DNA of 22,289 nt, from NCBI GenBank assembly GCA_910587905.1, contig CAJUOF010000211.1, forward strand, positions 1 to 22,289, read 5' to 3'. Under the pieces are notes generated by a model, which ran no database searches, was not told the DNA's origin, and worked only from the letters and a program-made list of their open reading frames with translations. Position numbers and translations under genes: made by a program. The stretch's first letter is position 1, and the number at the start of each line of letters is the position of its first letter. Below, piece after piece: positions 15,836 to 22,289 of this stretch. The DNA comes from an uncultured Lachnospiraceae bacterium. GTDB lineage: Bacteria; Bacillota_A; Clostridia; Lachnospirales; Lachnospiraceae.

Positions 15836-15859
15836 TATAATCGTCTGAAATAATTTCAG
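15836..15859 (+). promoter_or_regulatory. Likely promoter of the pentapeptide-repeat gene
   Basis: TATAAT at 15836-15841 with only a weak T-rich -35 (15813-15818). The palindrome CTGAAA-TAA-TTTCAG (15845-15859) lies at the expected transcript start and could be an operator. Confidence 0.4.
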
Positions 15860-15879
15860 GAACACTTAGAAGGGGAGAA

Positions 15880-16569
15880 ATGACTACGTCAGATATGAAC
15901 CAGGAAAAAAAGAAAACACCGCTGGCTCCGATTTTTGCGGAAGAAGCGGATTTTATGTTAGGAGATGAAGCCTTCCTCCGAAGCTGTCAGGAGGAGGAAG
16001 AGCGGATTCAGACAAGGATGTTTGCGGGACTCACCTGTGAGGGAGAAGACTTTTCCCGTATGAGATTCTCAGGTGTGAAATTTCGAAATTGCCGTTTCTG
16101 GAATTGTATGTTTTCTCGCGGGCAATTTACGGATGTCCTTTTTGAGAACTGCGATCTTTCCGGTTGCGATTTTGACGAAAGCTATTTGGAGCGGGCCCTC
16201 TTTCATTCCTGCAAAGGTGTTGGGGCGAAGCTTACCGGGATGGTGGTCAAACACCTTTCTCTGGAGGAATGCAATTTTGATGATGCAAATTTTGATTCCT
16301 CCCGCCTGGAGCATGTACAGATTTTGCGGACCAGACTCAATAATAGCAGCCTGACCGCCTGCAGATGCCGACAGATTTTATGGGGCGGGGCAAGCCTTAA
16401 AAATGCCAGTTTCTTTAAGACTTCTCTGAGGGGGATGGACTTCTCAGACAGTGAGATCGGGGGCATTACGGTCTCTGACGATAATAAGGAGCTTTCCGGC
16501 GTGATCGTGGATCTATACCAGGCGGCGGAGCTGGCAAAAAAGATGGGAATTATCATTAAGGATGTGTAG
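15880..16569 (+). CDS. Pentapeptide-repeat protein
   Basis: The 229-residue protein has a charged N-terminal 45 residues, then about 25 to 30 pentapeptide-type units of the A(D/N)Lxx style from about residue 50 to 200: CEGEDFSRMRFSGVKFRNCR, FENCDLSGCDFDESYLERAL, LEECNFDDANFDSSRLEHVQ, GGASLKNASFFKTSLRGMDF. Such repeats form a right-handed beta-helix. Some members (Qnr, McbG, MfpA) mimic DNA and protect or inhibit gyrase; most have no known role. The C-terminus (DLYQAAELAKKMGIIIKDV) is a helix that commonly caps these proteins. The many Cys residues are typical of the subgroup. AAGGGGAG lies very close to the ATG. It stands alone with its own terminator, next to the nuclease gene. Confidence 0.88.
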   Translation: MTTSDMNQEKKKTPLAPIFAEEADFMLGDEAFLRSCQEEEERIQTRMFAGLTCEGEDFSRMRFSGVKFRNCRFWNCMFSRGQFTDVLFENCDLSGCDFDESYLERALFHSCKGVGAKLTGMVVKHLSLEECNFDDANFDSSRLEHVQILRTRLNNSSLTACRCRQILWGGASLKNASFFKTSLRGMDFSDSEIGGITVSDDNKELSGVIVDLYQAAELAKKMGIIIKDV

Positions 16570-16595
16570 ACGCTTGCTGTCTGTGCATCTTTTTT
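16561..16595 (+). terminator. Rho-independent terminator overlapping the pentapeptide stop codon
   Basis: GATGTGTAGAC (16561-16571) pairs with GTCTGTGCATC (16579-16589), 11 pairs with three G-T, then TTTTTT. The stem includes the last two codons and the stop. Confidence 0.75.
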
Positions 16596-16742
16596 CTATT
16601 GCTTCAATCATTTCTTGCGCATATCATCATGTTAAACACTCCAAAAACAACAAGATACAAATAAAATCAACAAATATAAGGCCGAATGCAATGGACAAAA
16701 TGGCGAAAAAATAAATAAAACAATAAAATATCGATAATAATA

Positions 16743-16771
16743 TTGACAAACAAAGAAGAAATATGTATAAT
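16743..16771 (+). promoter_or_regulatory. Consensus promoter of the catabolic operon
   Basis: A perfect TTGACA (16743-16748), 17 bases, and TATAAT (16766-16771), preceded by a TATCGATA palindrome (16729-16736) that could be an operator. The surrounding 16596-16820 is very AT-rich and holds no gene. A full-consensus promoter on a catabolic operon implies control by a repressor encoded elsewhere. Confidence 0.85.
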
Positions 16772-16820
16772 AATCACAATAAACAAAGAAAAAACAATAA
16801 GAAAAAAGGAGAAGAAAGAT

Positions 16821-18260
16821 ATGTCAAACTATATCGATTGCTATGATTATGAAGCCGTCCATGCACAGGCGGGTGAAGTAATCAAAAAAAGAAAACATCT
16901 GAAGAGAGATGCTGTTGCCCGCTACATGTCTTTCTTTGAAAATGAATGCGTGACCTCAAAGAAGCGCTTTGAGGCGGCCGGGAAAGTGATACCGGGAGGG
17001 ATTCAGCATAACCTCGCCAACAATTATCCCTTTCCTCTTTCCATCACAAAGGCTGAGGGGCCGTATCTCTACGACGAGGATGGCCATCAGTTTTATGACC
17101 TTTTGATGGCGGGCGGCCCCACAATTCTCGGAAACAATGATCCTGCGGTCAGGGAAGCGTGTTTAAAGCAGATTGCAGAGAATGGTCCGGTCACCGGGCT
17201 GTACAGTGATTATGAGAGACTTCTGGCGGAAAAAATCTGTGAGCACTTTCCGACGGTGGAGATGTTCCGGATGCTGGGATCGGGAACGGAAGCTGATATC
17301 ATCGGACTGCGTCTGGCGAGGGCATTTACAGGAAAAACAGAGATCATTCGGATCCGAGGCGGATATCACGGGTGGAGCGACCAATTGATTTACAATTCCA
17401 GTGAGATTCCGGAGGGGAAAGATCAGTTGAATGGAATTCCCACGGATTGTTTTGAACATACCCACTGTGTGGAGCCCAATGATTTGGCCGGCGTGGAGCA
17501 GATTTTTATGGAAAACGAGGCAAGGGGAGGGACGGCGGCATTCTTTATGGAGGCCATCGGGCAGGACAGCGGGGCACTTCCCACCACCAAAGCCTTTCAT
17601 AAAGGGGTGGAGGCCCTCTGCAGAAAGTATGGTGCACTCCTCGTCTACGACGAGGTGGTGACCGCCTTCCGCCTCGGTTTTGGGGGAGCCCAGGCGATCT
17701 TCGGAACAAAACCGGATCTGACGATTTTCGGAAAGATCATAGGCGGCGGATACCCGGCAGCGGGTGGTGTCGGCGGACGGAAAGAGATTCTTTCCATGCT
17801 GGCGGCGGGGATCAACGGGGACCGGTCCAAAAAGGTGCGGGTGGGAGGAACTTTGTCTGCAAATCCCCTCACCGCCTTGGCCGGATATACGACCATCTGT
17901 GAGTTGGAGCGGTTGGACATGTATCAGGAGTTGTCGGACAAGTCGGATGAGTTTATGCGGGGGATCGCAGAGCTGACGGAGAACTATCAGGTTCCGGCAC
18001 TCGTGTTCAACCATCAGTCCATTTTACATATCGATGTGGCGGCAGCCCAGCATTTACCGACCTTCTTCCGGCCGGGAGACGCAGAAGGGGCAAGACAGGC
18101 AAAGGAAGCGGCGCAGTGTGTCTGTGAATTTGCGATGGCGCTTGCGGCGGAGGGAGTTATGATTTCCGGGGGAGGAAAGACCTATCTTTGCCATGCAATG
18201 ATCCCGGAGTTGGATCAGGTTTTAGACGCTTACGAAAGGGTATTCAGAGAATTTGAGTAA
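16821..18260 (+). CDS. Class III PLP aminotransferase (glutamate-1-semialdehyde aminomutase-like)
   Basis: The 479-residue PLP enzyme has the aminotransferase class III fold: FEAAGKVIPGGIQHNLANNY near the N-terminus, GSGTEADIIGLRLARAFTGK followed by TEIIRIRGGYHGW, LLVYDEVVTAFRLGFGG with the PLP-ring Asp, and the Schiff-base lysine K305 in IFGKIIGGGYPAAGG. It resembles GSA aminomutases, which exchange amino groups within one molecule, but the company is not haem synthesis. The start at MSNYIDCYDYEAV is fixed by AGGAG eight bases upstream; an in-frame TTG at 16743 is inside the -35 box and cannot be used. It is the first gene of the operon with the aldolase, kinase and Liv transporter. I infer that it removes or moves the amino group of the imported substrate. 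Confidence 0.92.
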   Translation: MSNYIDCYDYEAVHAQAGEVIKKRKHLKRDAVARYMSFFENECVTSKKRFEAAGKVIPGGIQHNLANNYPFPLSITKAEGPYLYDEDGHQFYDLLMAGGPTILGNNDPAVREACLKQIAENGPVTGLYSDYERLLAEKICEHFPTVEMFRMLGSGTEADIIGLRLARAFTGKTEIIRIRGGYHGWSDQLIYNSSEIPEGKDQLNGIPTDCFEHTHCVEPNDLAGVEQIFMENEARGGTAAFFMEAIGQDSGALPTTKAFHKGVEALCRKYGALLVYDEVVTAFRLGFGGAQAIFGTKPDLTIFGKIIGGGYPAAGGVGGRKEILSMLAAGINGDRSKKVRVGGTLSANPLTALAGYTTICELERLDMYQELSDKSDEFMRGIAELTENYQVPALVFNHQSILHIDVAAAQHLPTFFRPGDAEGARQAKEAAQCVCEFAMALAAEGVMISGGGKTYLCHAMIPELDQVLDAYERVFREFE

Positions 18261-18288
18261 TTTCTGAACAGCGGAGGAAGGTTGCGTT

Positions 18289-18930
18289 ATGAACATCAGA
18301 GAGATGAGAGAGGATGTATTGCAGACATCCAAAAAGTGTTATCAGGAGGCTTTATTTGCGGCGACAAGTGGAAACCTAAGTGTATACGATGCGGGAGCAG
18401 GACTGATGGCAATCACGCCCTCCGGAGTTGCATATGATACCATGAAACCGGAGGATATCATGGTGATCGATCTGGACGGACGGATTATCGAAGGGATGTT
18501 ACGGCCTTCCTCAGAATGGAGGCTGCACGCGTGTATCTACAGACATTTTCCGGAGGTAAAGGCGGTCGTTCACACACATTCTCCCTTTGCAACCGGGTTT
18601 GCAGTCAATGGGAAACGGATCCCTGCGACCTTGGCGGAGATGATCCCCTTTTTGGGAGGCGACGTCCCGGTGGCGCCTTACCAAACTCCCGGGACGGATG
18701 AGCTTGGGATGGAGGCTGTCAAGGCGATGGAAAAAAGGAAGGGATGCCTGCTTGCCAACCATGGTGTGGTGGCCATCGGTGAGGATCTTACGATTGCCCA
18801 CAAACGGGCAGTTTATGTGGAGGACGCGGCAAAGGTCTGTACCTACGGGCAGATCAACGGAGCCGTCCACGAGCTGAGCAGAGAGGAACAAAATCAGATA
18901 CGGCGCAGAAAAGGAATGCCGGAGGAATAG
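18289..18930 (+). CDS. Class II aldolase/adducin-family protein (FucA/AraD-like)
   Basis: The 213-residue zinc enzyme has TSGNLSVYD near residue 27, ITPSGVAYDTM, the catalytic-type Glu E76 in RPSSEWRLHA, zinc-binding H95 and H97 (VVHTHSPFA) and H158 (LANHGVVAIG). The family includes L-fuculose-1-phosphate aldolase, which gives dihydroxyacetone phosphate and an aldehyde, and L-ribulose-5-phosphate 4-epimerase. GGAGGAAGG supports the start. The kinase next to it would make the phosphorylated substrate. Aldolase is favoured over epimerase by the context, but the sequence does not decide. Confidence 0.9.
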   Translation: MNIREMREDVLQTSKKCYQEALFAATSGNLSVYDAGAGLMAITPSGVAYDTMKPEDIMVIDLDGRIIEGMLRPSSEWRLHACIYRHFPEVKAVVHTHSPFATGFAVNGKRIPATLAEMIPFLGGDVPVAPYQTPGTDELGMEAVKAMEKRKGCLLANHGVVAIGEDLTIAHKRAVYVEDAAKVCTYGQINGAVHELSREEQNQIRRRKGMPEE

Positions 18931-18949
18931 AAACAAGAGAGAGAGTTAC

Positions 18950-20431
18950 ATGAAAAATTATATCATGGCTTACGATTTTGGCACTAGCGGGACAAAGGCG
19001 GCCCTTGTGGACTATGATGGAAGCCTGCTGGGAACGGCGGTGTGTGAGTATCCGCTGCTGTCCTTTGGAAAGGGCTATGCAGAGCAGGATCCGAATGAAT
19101 ATTGGAGAGCGACCTGCGCGGCGACACGGCGGGTGTTAAAAACATCCGGTATCATCCCAGGGCAGGTAAAGGGGATGATATTCAGCACCCAGGGCATGGG
19201 AATCATTCCCGTCGATCACGAGGGAAAGGTGCTGTACAACAACATTACATGGGTGGACAGCAGAGCGGGGGACCAGGCCAAGGCGATTAATTCCATGATG
19301 GGGAAGAAGGCTGCGGGGGCCAACGATGTGATTGCAAAGCTTCTCTGGATCAAGGAAAATCTGCCGGATTTGTATGAAAATACGGAATATTTTTTCGATT
19401 GCACGGGATACCTGACCTGGAGGGCGACGGGGATCGCCGCGATGGAAATGACGGATTCCGGGCCCTATTCTTCGGATCCGGCCAGGCAGAGGCAGAAGGA
19501 GGCGCTGTATCAGGCCGTGGGGATCGACTTAAAAAAGATGCCTCCCAATCTGGTTTGTTCAAGGTATGTGGGACAGTTGACGGCAAACGCGGCCGAAGCA
19601 TTGGGCTTGACTCAGGAGACGGCGGTCTATATGGGGACCGGGGATGTGGCGGCCGCGGCCGCAGGCTGTGGATGTCTTGAGGAGGGGGATGCCCATATCT
19701 ATCTGGGTTCCTCTGCCTGGCTGTCTGTAATCATTGGAGGGAACTATCAGACCGGCCTTTCTGACGGAATCTATCAGCTTGGCAGTATTTGTGAGGATCA
19801 CCTGATCTACGGGGGATGTGTGCAGTCCTGTGGAATCATGTTCAACTATGGGCTGGACAGATTTTATCCGGAATTTGGCAGAGAGGACGCGCTCAGACAG
19901 GCAAACGAGGATGCAGGACAGATTCCGGCCGGTTCCGAGGGATTGTTTGTCACGCCATGGCTGTTTGGGGAACGGTGTCCGATCCTCGACGAGAAGATCC
20001 GGGCGGCTTTTATCAATGTGTCAGAAATCCACACCAGAGGACATTATATGCGGGCCATCATGGAGGGAGTGGCATACAGTTTAAATGGGCAGATTCAGGA
20101 TTACCAGAAGGATATGGGAAGGAAAATTTCCTCACTCACAGTCGTGGGCGGGGGCGCTTCGAGCGATGTCTGGATGCAGATCCTCGCGGACGTGACAGGG
20201 ATTCGGACGGTACGGCCCTCCAACATCCGGCACAGCGGAGCACTGGGGGCAGCTTTTGCCGCAGGGATCGGCATGGGTCTGTATGACAGCAGCCAGATCA
20301 AGAAACGGGTTTCTGTGGAGAGGATATTTGTTCCGAAGGAGGAGGTGGTCGGGAAATACAAAAAAAGCGGCGGGATATTCGAACAGATCTATCCATCCCT
20401 GAGAGAATTATACAGGGCACTGAATGGATGA
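18950..20431 (+). CDS. FGGY-family carbohydrate kinase
   Basis: The 493-residue ATP-dependent sugar or polyol kinase has two actin-like lobes. Lobe I starts YDFGTSGTKAALVDYDG (phosphate-binding loop about residues 9-18) and has WVDSRAGDQA. The catalytic base is D232 in MGTGDVAAAAAG, matching D233 of E. coli XylB. Lobe II has GRKISSLTVVGGGASSDVWM and HSGALGAAFAAG. The length fits xylulokinase-like members. The ribosome site (GAGAGAG) is weak and the gene follows the aldolase by 19 bases, so translation is probably coupled. It phosphorylates the ketose or polyol before aldol cleavage. The exact sugar cannot be assigned. Confidence 0.93.
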   Translation: MKNYIMAYDFGTSGTKAALVDYDGSLLGTAVCEYPLLSFGKGYAEQDPNEYWRATCAATRRVLKTSGIIPGQVKGMIFSTQGMGIIPVDHEGKVLYNNITWVDSRAGDQAKAINSMMGKKAAGANDVIAKLLWIKENLPDLYENTEYFFDCTGYLTWRATGIAAMEMTDSGPYSSDPARQRQKEALYQAVGIDLKKMPPNLVCSRYVGQLTANAAEALGLTQETAVYMGTGDVAAAAAGCGCLEEGDAHIYLGSSAWLSVIIGGNYQTGLSDGIYQLGSICEDHLIYGGCVQSCGIMFNYGLDRFYPEFGREDALRQANEDAGQIPAGSEGLFVTPWLFGERCPILDEKIRAAFINVSEIHTRGHYMRAIMEGVAYSLNGQIQDYQKDMGRKISSLTVVGGGASSDVWMQILADVTGIRTVRPSNIRHSGALGAAFAAGIGMGLYDSSQIKKRVSVERIFVPKEEVVGKYKKSGGIFEQIYPSLRELYRALNG

Positions 20432-20461
20432 TCAGAGAACAGGAAAAAGGAGGAAAAGCAG

Positions 20462-21727
20462 ATGAAACGAAGACTATTGGCAGCAGCGTTATCTTTGGGG
20501 ATGGTATTGGGTATGGCAGCCTGCGGGAATGACTCGTCGGACAAAAAAGACGGGGCGGAGGCCGTGGGGAAGACGGAGACTGGAGAGAAGGCGGGGACAG
20601 GAGAGAAAGCCGAGACGGGGGCAAAGACAGATGAGGGCGAGAAACGAAATATCCTTTTGGGGGTGAATACTTATCTCACCGGCGGCTCCGCACTGCTTGG
20701 ACAGGCACAGAAGCAGGGATGTGAGATCGCCGTGAAACAGATCAATGAGGCCGGCGGGGTCAATGGACATATGCTGGAATTGATCTGTTATGACAACCAG
20801 CTTTCCAATGAGAAGGATGTGCAGAATATCACAAGGATGATCGAGGAGGACCATGTGGATGCAATCTGCAATAACTGTATCAGTTCTTCCACGATCTGCA
20901 CCATTGACATCACGGAGGCGGCGAAGGTCCTTCAGGTAAATGCCTCCCCGTCCATGTTGATTTCCAATATTTCCGACTGGACGTTCAGGCCCATGTCTAC
21001 CTATGACATTATGAACGCCCAGAGTGTCCAGAATATGGTCGACCTTGGCTTTGAGGGAAAGACGGTGGGGATGATCTACTATAACACGGATACAGGTCTT
21101 CAATTGGCAGAGTTTATGGCAAAGATCATGGAGGAAGAGCATGGAATGACTGTGATCGCGGATGTCTACAACAAAGGAGATACGGATTTCTCGGCTCAAT
21201 TTTCCAAGATGTTAAACGGCGGGGCTGAGACGATCTTCCTCTGCATGGACAACGACGATATGGGACTTGCCCTGCAGCAGATCCGCCGTCTCGGCTACGA
21301 CGGAGTCCTTTTTGCAACAGAGTCCGCCAGTGCGCCGATGGTGCGCGAAAACGGCGAGGAGGCCGCCAACGATGTGATCTATACCACTGTAAACTGTGTG
21401 CCGGACCGTATCGAGGATGCTTCCACCGAGATCGAGAGGAAATTCCTCCAGGATTATTATGATGCGTATGGAGAACTGCCGCAGTCGGACCTTGCATACA
21501 GAGGCTATGACATGGTCATGCTCTACGCGGAGGCCTTTGGCAATGTGGATGACATCGATGATAAGCAGGCGGTTCGTGATGCCTATGCAAGCATCAAGGA
21601 TTATGAGGGGATCCAGGGAGCTTATGATTTTACCCAGGGGAGCGACGGACTAAAGACCTCCAAGGTATGGGCGATTTCAGACGGAAAGAACATGCTTCTT
21701 GCGGATTACCTTGCAGACAAGGAATAA
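20462..21727 (+). CDS. Branched-chain-amino-acid-type ABC substrate-binding lipoprotein (LivJ-like, Peripla_BP_6)
   Basis: The 421-residue lipoprotein has signal MKRRLLAAALSLGMVLGMAA with the lipidated Cys at 21. A low-complexity linker follows, made of near-repeats of K-x-x-TGEK-A. The mature domain starts about residue 63: NILLGVNTYLTGGSALLGQA, then INEAGGVNGHMLELICYDNQ, typical of type I periplasmic proteins of the Liv class. Ligands of this class include amino acids, amides, urea and aromatic acids. AAGGAGG upstream fixes the start. It lies in the operon with the aminotransferase, aldolase and kinase, and before a LivH-type permease, so it probably binds the operon's substrate, an amino-bearing one being likely. 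Confidence 0.93.
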   Translation: MKRRLLAAALSLGMVLGMAACGNDSSDKKDGAEAVGKTETGEKAGTGEKAETGAKTDEGEKRNILLGVNTYLTGGSALLGQAQKQGCEIAVKQINEAGGVNGHMLELICYDNQLSNEKDVQNITRMIEEDHVDAICNNCISSSTICTIDITEAAKVLQVNASPSMLISNISDWTFRPMSTYDIMNAQSVQNMVDLGFEGKTVGMIYYNTDTGLQLAEFMAKIMEEEHGMTVIADVYNKGDTDFSAQFSKMLNGGAETIFLCMDNDDMGLALQQIRRLGYDGVLFATESASAPMVRENGEEAANDVIYTTVNCVPDRIEDASTEIERKFLQDYYDAYGELPQSDLAYRGYDMVMLYAEAFGNVDDIDDKQAVRDAYASIKDYEGIQGAYDFTQGSDGLKTSKVWAISDGKNMLLADYLADKE

Positions 21728-21731
21728 TTTG

Positions 21732-21768
21732 ATGCCAGCGGCGGCAAGCTCTCGCCGCTGGCATTTTT
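21732..21768 (+). terminator. Strong terminator hairpin between binding protein and permease
   Basis: ATGCCAGCGGCG (21732-21743) pairs perfectly with CGCCGCTGGCAT (21753-21764), then TTTTT. It lies inside the apparent operon and would cut expression of the membrane components relative to the binding protein. Confidence 0.85.
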
Positions 21769-21813
21769 AGAAACAGGCCTGTGAGAAAAATGGGAGAAAG
21801 GGAGGTAGAATCA

Positions 21814-22289
21814 TTGATCTTTGATATTATTGTGACGGCGTTGTCACTGGGGGCGATCTATTCTTCTCTGGGAATCGGATATTCCCTGGTTTATAAGGCA
21901 TCGGGCCTGGTGACCTTATGCCAGGGAGAATTTCTGATGCTGGGTGCGTTCATCGGACTTACCCTATATAAGGATCTGGGAGTGCCGTTGGTTTTGACAT
22001 TTCTGATTGTCGCTGTCTGTATGTTCTTGATCGGATTTATCGTGGAACGGTACATGATCGCGGTTTTGGTTCACAGAGGGGCGACTCTGGCCGCCATTAT
22101 GCTCTGTACTCTGGCAGTTTCCATGATGTTTCAGAATGGGGCACAGCTTGTCTGGACGACCTCGGTGGTGCGGTTTCCAAATCTGTTCAGCCAGGTGACA
22201 CTTCGGATCGGCCCCTTTAAGGTGGCACCGGAGGTGCTTTTGGAGCTTGCGGTGGCGATCGTATCCACTCTCGGCCTGCATCTCTTTAT
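21814..22289 (+). CDS. LivH-type ABC permease (3' truncated by the window)
   Basis: 158 complete codons are visible before the window ends. The protein starts at TTG with GGGAGG eight bases upstream; an in-frame ATG at 21790 lacks a ribosome site. The sequence LIFDIIVTALSLGAIYSSLG, IGYSLVYKASGLVTLCQGEF and LMLGAFIGLTLY is the classic start of LivH permeases, where the N-terminal helices are followed by the conserved (N/S)LxxGxxY and GEF motifs. Several hydrophobic helices follow (FLIVAVCMFLIGFIVERYMI; AAIMLCTLAVSMMF). Further Liv genes (LivM, LivG, LivF) are expected beyond the edge. Confidence 0.9.
   Translation, partial: MIFDIIVTALSLGAIYSSLGIGYSLVYKASGLVTLCQGEFLMLGAFIGLTLYKDLGVPLVLTFLIVAVCMFLIGFIVERYMIAVLVHRGATLAAIMLCTLAVSMMFQNGAQLVWTTSVVRFPNLFSQVTLRIGPFKVAPEVLLELAVAIVSTLGLHLF

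Noticed and set aside
16743..16820. N-terminal extension of the aminotransferase from TTG at 16743
   Set aside because: The TTG is the -35 box of a consensus promoter, and a good ribosome site precedes the ATG at 16821.
1..22289. tRNA genes, rRNA, CRISPR arrays, complete insertion sequences, replication origin
   Set aside because: None was seen on reading both strands; small RNAs cannot be excluded without a covariance search.

Overview
The window looks like chromosome from a Clostridia-type Bacillota bacterium, probably near Lachnospiraceae. Evidence: strong GGAGG-type ribosome sites, sigma-A promoters with 17-base spacers, GTG and TTG starts, lipoprotein-type ABC binding proteins, a stand-alone PBECR2-type nuclease, and GC-rich host genes (carB especially) broken by AT-rich insertions. 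The genus cannot be fixed from sequence alone. No rRNA, tRNA, CRISPR array or intact transposase was seen.

Region 1 (1-5000), housekeeping: the 3' part of a Fis-type HTH regulator with a decayed AAA+ domain; a double-hairpin terminator; then carB (carbamoyl-phosphate synthase large subunit) with its own near-consensus promoter and a roughly 190-base structured leader, but no carA next to it; then rlmH.

Region 2 (4982-6087), likely integration scar: the 3' end of rlmH (codons E-P-Y-H-K-stop) is repeated 1,087 bases downstream (18 of 19 positions identical). The bracketed DNA is clearly AT-rich and holds a SAM methyltransferase, a decayed fragment resembling Rpn/PD-(D/E)XK nuclease-transposases, and a terminator. 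This is the position and sequence used by staphylococcal SCC elements, but no ccr recombinase is present.

Region 3 (6223-15131), import operon: a LysR regulator is divergent from a peptide-type ABC transporter (binding protein, two permeases, two ATPases), an M20 PepT-like metallopeptidase, and the malonate carrier pair madL-madM. The last five junctions are tight or overlapping, suggesting uptake, hydrolysis and transport of a carboxylate product or counter-ion. No malonate decarboxylase is in the window.

Region 4 (15132-16595), accessory insert between operons: a PBECR2-type nuclease with its own promoter, a doubtful small ORF, a terminator, and a pentapeptide-repeat protein with its own terminator.

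Region 5 (16596-22289), catabolic operon: a perfect TTGACA-N17-TATAAT promoter drives a class III aminotransferase, a class II aldolase, an FGGY kinase, a Liv-type binding lipoprotein and the start of a LivH-type permease. The set suggests uptake of an amino-substituted polyol or sugar derivative, removal or rearrangement of the amino group, phosphorylation and aldol cleavage; the substrate is not identifiable. This operon and the rlmH scar are the most interesting parts of the window.
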